From Thalassotalea hakodatensis (lineage in GTDB: Bacteria; Pseudomonadota; Gammaproteobacteria; Enterobacterales; Alteromonadaceae), in assembly GCF_030295995.1 (NCBI RefSeq), contig NZ_AP027365.1:1796066-1860065 (forward strand): a DNA stretch of 64,000 nt, read 5' to 3'. Both the position numbers and the translations under genes were made by a program. The notes below the pieces were generated by a model. The model was not told where the DNA came from. It saw only the letters and a program-made list of their open reading frames with translations, and ran no database searches. Numbering within the stretch: position 1 is the stretch's first letter; each line of letters starts with the position of its first letter. Shown here piece after piece: positions 60,680 through 64,000 of the stretch.

Positions 60680-61519
60680 TTGGCGAATCGTGAAATACAC
60701 ATTAAAAATCATAAGCTAATAAAGTCATATGATCTTAAAAGTGCCATTAAAGATTTAGTATTTTTGATGGTATTTAGTAGCTTTCTTGCTTTTTTGAGGC
60801 CATTTGGAATGGATGAAATAAGCCTAGCCTATTCTTGGCTATTCTGGTCAGTTGTGTGTTTTTGTGGTTTTGTTATTTATAGTCCAGTCATTTCCTATGG
60901 TGACGAAATTCTCCCTCGGTACCTTCATAAGAATATAAACAAATATTGGTTAAGAGTTAGCATTTCTACGTTTGTTGCGACTGTCGTAATGGCATTTGTC
61001 GTACCGTTTATCATCTTAATGTTTTTTGACACAACATCATCTTATTTAGCGTCAATACCACAACATTTTATTACCGGTTTATTCATTGGTGGTTTGATCA
61101 CCTTTATTTTGACGGTGCATAATTTGTATCAAGATCAAAAAGCAGTCATTGGACAACAAACAGCTGAACTTGCAAATCAGCAAAAAAATGATAATGAACA
61201 ACAATCCCCCTTAGTAAAAAAGTTTATCAATCAATTACCATTAAGTGTTAAAGGCGATCTAGTTTGCTTACAAATGGACGATCATTACTTGAACGTATAC
61301 ACAGAAAAGGGTAAGCATTTATTATTAATGCGCTTTAAAGACGCATTAACCATGCTCGAAGATTACCCAGGGTTACAAACACATCGCTCTTGGTGGGTCG
61401 CTGAAAAAGCCATAATAGGTACGCGAAAAGAAGGAAGAAAATTGATTTTACTGTTAAACAATGGTGTAGAAGTACCAGTCTCGAATACTTATTTACCCGC
61501 AGTCAGAGCGTTGATCTGA
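60680..61519 (+). CDS. Membrane-bound LytTR-family transcriptional regulator
   Basis: The 279-residue protein has four membrane helices (about 27-46, 51-70, 95-116 and 127-147), a short coiled linker (TAELANQQKNDNEQQ) and a C-terminal LytTR DNA-binding domain (about 180-279, LPLSVKGDLVCLQMDDHYLNVYTEKG, LMRFKDALTMLEDYPGLQTHRSWWV). It lacks a receiver domain, so it is a one-component regulator signalling straight from membrane to DNA. The start is TTG at 60680 after AAGGAAG. It is divergent from the DUF2141-carotenoid oxygenase operon and is the likely regulator of it; a membrane or lipid signal is inference. With the GH18-LytTR protein it is the second membrane LytTR regulator here. Confidence 0.9.
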   Translation: MANREIHIKNHKLIKSYDLKSAIKDLVFLMVFSSFLAFLRPFGMDEISLAYSWLFWSVVCFCGFVIYSPVISYGDEILPRYLHKNINKYWLRVSISTFVATVVMAFVVPFIILMFFDTTSSYLASIPQHFITGLFIGGLITFILTVHNLYQDQKAVIGQQTAELANQQKNDNEQQSPLVKKFINQLPLSVKGDLVCLQMDDHYLNVYTEKGKHLLLMRFKDALTMLEDYPGLQTHRSWWVAEKAIIGTRKEGRKLILLLNNGVEVPVSNTYLPAVRALI

Positions 61520-61583
61520 TCACGCAACACTTGCTTTTATTTTTTACTATGATGTACTAAAAAGTAAATTTTACTGGGAAGGA

Positions 61584-62384
61584 ATGATTATTATATTTTC
61601 GTTCATAAAAGCTGTCGTTCTCGCAACTTTGCTAAGTGCTACTAGTACCAGTGTGTGGGGATTTAGTGAACAAAAACCTATAGTGCCGCTTCCAAAACAT
61701 ATTTCTATTGCGGCACCTGAAATACGACCACTTGTGTATATTGGTGAGAACGGGGGTTTAGCGGGACAATTCGTTACGATGTTCGAGCAATTTAGTGTTA
61801 GAACAGGGATTAATATTGATATTACAGTTATGCCATGGGGTAGAGCATTACAACAAGTAAAATCAGGAAAAGTCGATGCGTTAATGCCTGCATTATTCAC
61901 CGAGGAGCGTGCAAATTACCTTACTTTTCCTAAAGCTCCATTAGTGGTTTTCTCTGGTAGTGTTATATTACAGCATCGACAAGATACCCGTGAGATCGCC
62001 TCTTGGGACGACATTAAAGATGCCCAAATAGTTAAAGTAAGGTCAATGAATCACGGTGAAAACGTTGAGCAATTATTTACCGATCAAAAAAACAGCCTGA
62101 TAGAAGTAGTGAGGATCACTGATGGTTTGAAGATGCTTCAATACCAGCGTGTTGATTTTGTCGTAATGGATGCTTTAATTGCCAGTTCATTAATTGAAGA
62201 ATTAAACCTAGAAAATACCTTAAAAGTCATTCCTCATCCAGAAGAAGCACGATTAATCAATTCTTATTTGGCTTTTTCAACATCATTTGCTGATCAATAT
62301 GATGTTGAAAAAATTATGGGGCTAATTAATCAATATAATGATCCAGATAAATATATAAAACAACTAGAAATTTATTCACATTAA
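61584..62384 (+). CDS. Periplasmic solute-binding protein, family 3-like
   Basis: The 266-residue protein has a signal peptide (residues 1-27, TSVWG-FSE) and a bilobal SBP family 3 fold. Family features are the N-terminal IAAPEIRPLVYIGENGGLAGQFVTMFEQFSVRTG with the substrate-pocket loop, MPWGRALQQVKSGKVDALMPALFTEERANYLTFPKAP, and the hinge ADFVVMDALIA-type segment. It lacks a neighbouring ABC permease or ATPase, so it may serve a distant transporter, or act as a sensor or enzyme-like protein as many such orphan proteins in Alteromonadales appear to. The ATG follows AAGGAATG. A hairpin at 62437-62496 may terminate it. Confidence 0.85.
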   Translation: MIIIFSFIKAVVLATLLSATSTSVWGFSEQKPIVPLPKHISIAAPEIRPLVYIGENGGLAGQFVTMFEQFSVRTGINIDITVMPWGRALQQVKSGKVDALMPALFTEERANYLTFPKAPLVVFSGSVILQHRQDTREIASWDDIKDAQIVKVRSMNHGENVEQLFTDQKNSLIEVVRITDGLKMLQYQRVDFVVMDALIASSLIEELNLENTLKVIPHPEEARLINSYLAFSTSFADQYDVEKIMGLINQYNDPDKYIKQLEIYSH

Positions 62385-62436
62385 GTGGCGTAGTCACAAT
62401 TTCATCTGAAACCTTTCCCATTGGGTTTGAATAAAT

Positions 62437-62496
62437 CTGACAGGCTGCTATGTGCCTAAGTACATTAATAAACGCCGAATGTAGAGCAGCTGTCAG
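62437..62496 (+). terminator. Possible terminator hairpin after the solute-binding protein gene
   Basis: CTGACAGGCTGCT and AGCAGCTGTCAG pair with one bulge around a 35-base loop; GGCTTTTTG follows. Downstream, ATTAGCTTAGCT / AGCTAAGCGTAAT (about 62570-62612) forms a second REP-like pair. The gap 62385-62664 holds no gene. Confidence 0.5.
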
Positions 62497-62664
62497 GGCT
62501 TTTTGTTGTCAGAGACTGCTATTGTTTGACAAAGGAGAGTCCATGTAGCCTGAATAAAAGGCGGATTAGCTTAGCTATAATAGCGAATAACGAGCGCCAG
62601 CTAAGCGTAATACGTCACTTCTTATTCTCTTTTGTAACGCTTTCAAACAATAGCTCATATTTAG

Positions 62665-63171
62665 CTAAAGTTTACTTTCTTTTTCGTAGCTATCCATTGT
62701 TTGTTTAATTTTTTTCTTTTCCCACTTTTCACTAAAAGGTTGGAAGACTGTAATAGCATGGGCTCCGATGATCATAGCGAAGCAGATAGCTGTGCTGATG
62801 AGTGCACCAAGGTTTTCGCCTTGATTATAATTTGGTAAAAAGAAAAAGATAAAAATCCCGAACAAAAACAAGGCTAAAATATAAAATTCTTTTTTTGATT
62901 TCACTTCTTCTTTGGCTATTTTTTCCCTATTTTCTAAGTCAATCAAGGTGTCTTTATTTATTTGAGTGCTATTGGGCTCACTCTCGTTATTGTTTTCATT
63001 TTTTAACACATTTACATCAACTTCAAATACTGCAGCTAAAGATTTCAATGTTTCAAGCCCAACACTTTCACCTTTTTCAACACGTTGAATTGTTCGAATA
63101 TTTAAACCACTCAGTTGAGCGAGTTGTTGCTGAGACCAATTGTGCTTTTGCCTTAGGGACTTCACAAACAT
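62665..63171 (-). CDS. XRE-family regulator with a two-helix membrane domain
   Basis: The 168-residue protein starts with a Cro/C1-type helix-turn-helix (about 5-58, WSQQQLAQLSGLNIRTIQRVEKGES). An acidic, Asn-rich linker follows, and then a 2TM domain (helices about 95-112 and 122-142) with a charged C-terminal tail. It is predicted to bind DNA while held in the inner membrane. The ligand and target genes are unknown; small autoregulated loci are common for this type. It has no partner gene on its strand. The region beyond its start (63172-63373) is non-coding. Confidence 0.88.
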   Translation of the reverse strand: MFVKSLRQKHNWSQQQLAQLSGLNIRTIQRVEKGESVGLETLKSLAAVFEVDVNVLKNENNNESEPNSTQINKDTLIDLENREKIAKEEVKSKKEFYILALFLFGIFIFFFLPNYNQGENLGALISTAICFAMIIGAHAITVFQPFSEKWEKKKIKQTMDSYEKESKL

Positions 63172-63373
63172 AAACTTTATCCTTAACCACCTTCATTATG
63201 CCCAAACTATAACCTAATCTTAGTCGTTGAGAAACGACAAACACATGACAGTCGTACGACTGTAGTAGTACTAGCAATATAAAGCGCTGTTAACCAGCTA
63301 AATAAAGTCAGCTAGAATATGGCAAGCAGTGGCAAAGGCAAGCTTTATTTGTCTTACTTTGTTAACTTGATAC

Positions 63374-63642
63374 TAGAGTGTGTTGAACTTTGCTGTTTGA
63401 TTTTTGTTCAAGGTAAACGCCTTCTGATCGTGGCACTTGGATTCTTGCATAGTCATTCTATGGTTAATTAAAGTAACAAAGAGCAGGAGGCGTTTAGTTG
63501 ACCCCTTCGGTCAGCACCTATTTGGCATTTCTACTATGTTATCGCTTGATTTGAGTAGAATAACTACACGACACAAGCTCTGCCTTGTATAAATACCAAA
63601 CAAATTACTGCAAAAACAAACTTGAAAGATCAACACGCTCTA
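63374..63642 (+). mobile_element. MITE-like derivative of the IS4-family element
   Basis: This 269-bp element has the same ends as the insertion sequence at 2493-3956: TAGAGTGTGTTGAACTTTGC at the left, and the complete right end. Its right ~150 bp align with the last ~150 bp of the IS (shared GTATTTCTACT-like, GAGTAGAATAACTACACG and CTTGTATAAATACCAAACAAATT). The transposase gene is replaced by about 100 bp with an internal AAACGCCT / AGGCGTTT pair. Flanks CTTGATAC and ATTGAGAC look like a decayed 8-bp duplication. It could be moved by the IS transposase. Confidence 0.85.
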
Positions 63643-63713
63643 ATTGAGACTTTTCCCCGAAGGCTAGCGTTTGGCTAAACTTAAAGGCGATTAAACATAA
63701 AAGAGAAAGCTCT

Positions 63714-63911
63714 ATGAAATATACTACTTCTTCATTTTGTTGTGGCATCGATCTACAGGCACAATTTTATATGTTTATATCATTGATGAACGTGGAAAGA
63801 AGGTACTACATCAAAAGAAAAAGCTGAACCTCATCAATTACATAAACTACTCAAACATTACATCGGGCAAGTAATCGTGGGCGTTGAGTGCATGTATTAT
63901 TGCAAAGAGTA
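63714..63911 (+). pseudogene. IS110-family transposase relic (N-terminal part)
   Basis: The start MKYTTSSFCCGIDLQAQ matches IS110-type transposases, with the first catalytic Asp of the RuvC-like DEDD domain (GIDL). A frameshift near 63765 moves the frame to YIIDERGKKVLHQKKKLNLI. A third frame ends with IGQVIVGVECMYYCKE and a stop. The rest of the protein, including the Tnp20 domain, is absent. It is a broken remnant. Confidence 0.8.
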
Positions 63912-63956
63912 ACCACGTTTACATCTTAAGTAAATGTGTGAATCAAGGGGGTCACT

Positions 63957-64000
63957 AGACATTAAGTGCCCTTATAAGATTTAAAGGACACTTAATGTCT
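63957..64000. repeat. Inverted repeat at the right edge of the window
   Basis: AGACATTAAGTG (63957-63968) and CACTTAATGTCT (63989-64000) are exact complements. The inner bases CCCTT / AAAGG extend the pair with one bulge. It may be a complete small palindrome or the end of another element cut by the window edge. Confidence 0.6.

Overview
The window comes from the chromosome of an AT-rich marine gammaproteobacterium of the Alteromonadales, most likely Colwelliaceae (Colwellia or Thalassotalea type). This rests on the complete rRNA operon, the leucine-degradation (liu) operon with its LiuR regulator, fused isobutyryl-CoA mutase, a TonB receptor next to a tryptophan-halogenase-like gene, SapC and DUF3718 proteins, and the neighbourhoods gmhB-rrn and tRNA-Val-gltX. 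Genus is inferred, not proven.

Layout. 1-8.4 kb: the 3' part of a DEAD-box helicase gene, a small zinc-motif protein, a diguanylate cyclase, a complete IS4-family insertion sequence, a KefB/KefC-type antiporter, a patatin phospholipase, two MITE-like repeats, and a small secreted DUF3718 protein whose leader matches the c-di-GMP-I (GEMM-I) riboswitch. 8.8-18.8 kb: leucine/isovalerate catabolism. liuR-liuA-B-C-D-E and both subunits of a 3-oxoacid CoA-transferase lie on the minus strand, with a divergent acetoacetyl-CoA thiolase. The divergent region holds two LiuR-like palindromes. Together they take isovaleryl-CoA to acetyl-CoA. 18.9-31 kb: a chitin/aminosugar locus with a membrane GH18-LytTR sensor whose catalytic glutamate is replaced by glutamine, a TonB-dependent receptor with an upstream palindromic operator, a flavin halogenase-like protein, a secreted GH18 enzyme that keeps its catalytic motif, and an AraC regulator. 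A small double-glycine-leader peptide plus CPBP membrane protease cassette sits in the AraC 3' end, flanked by a 160-bp direct repeat.

31-37 kb: icmF with an AcuI-like reductase and an SDR, then gmhB. 37.1-43.4 kb: one rRNA operon (two promoters, 16S, tRNA-Ala, tRNA-Ile, 23S, 5S, terminator) followed by decayed copies of its own tail. 43.8-49.4 kb: a TPR protein with a second CPBP protease, an orphan ExbD, an RsuA-type pseudouridine synthase, three tRNA-Val genes plus a tandem array of decayed tRNA-Val units, and gltX. 49.4-53.1 kb: a 3.6-kb insertion behind gltX (SapC, DUF6445, an outer-membrane barrel, IS relics) flanked by a 34-bp repeat of the gltX 3' end. The gltX-type terminator is stranded on the far side.

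53.3-64 kb: a lipoprotein of the penicillin acylase family, a second DEAD-box helicase, small proteins, a carotenoid-oxygenase/DUF2141 operon divergent from a membrane LytTR regulator, a solute-binding protein, an XRE-2TM regulator, a MITE derived from the IS4 element, and an IS110-family relic at the right edge.

The recurrent theme is duplication of gene 3' ends: AraC, gltX, tRNA-Val and 5S all show it. At the two protein genes the coding copy stays intact, while a 3' fragment is left beside what looks like the original terminator. The most promising undescribed items are the glutamine-substituted GH18 receptor fused to a LytTR output, the peptide-CPBP cassette, the 3'-end-duplicating insertions, and the c-di-GMP riboswitch in front of DUF3718. 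All calls were made by reading the sequence; no database search was run.
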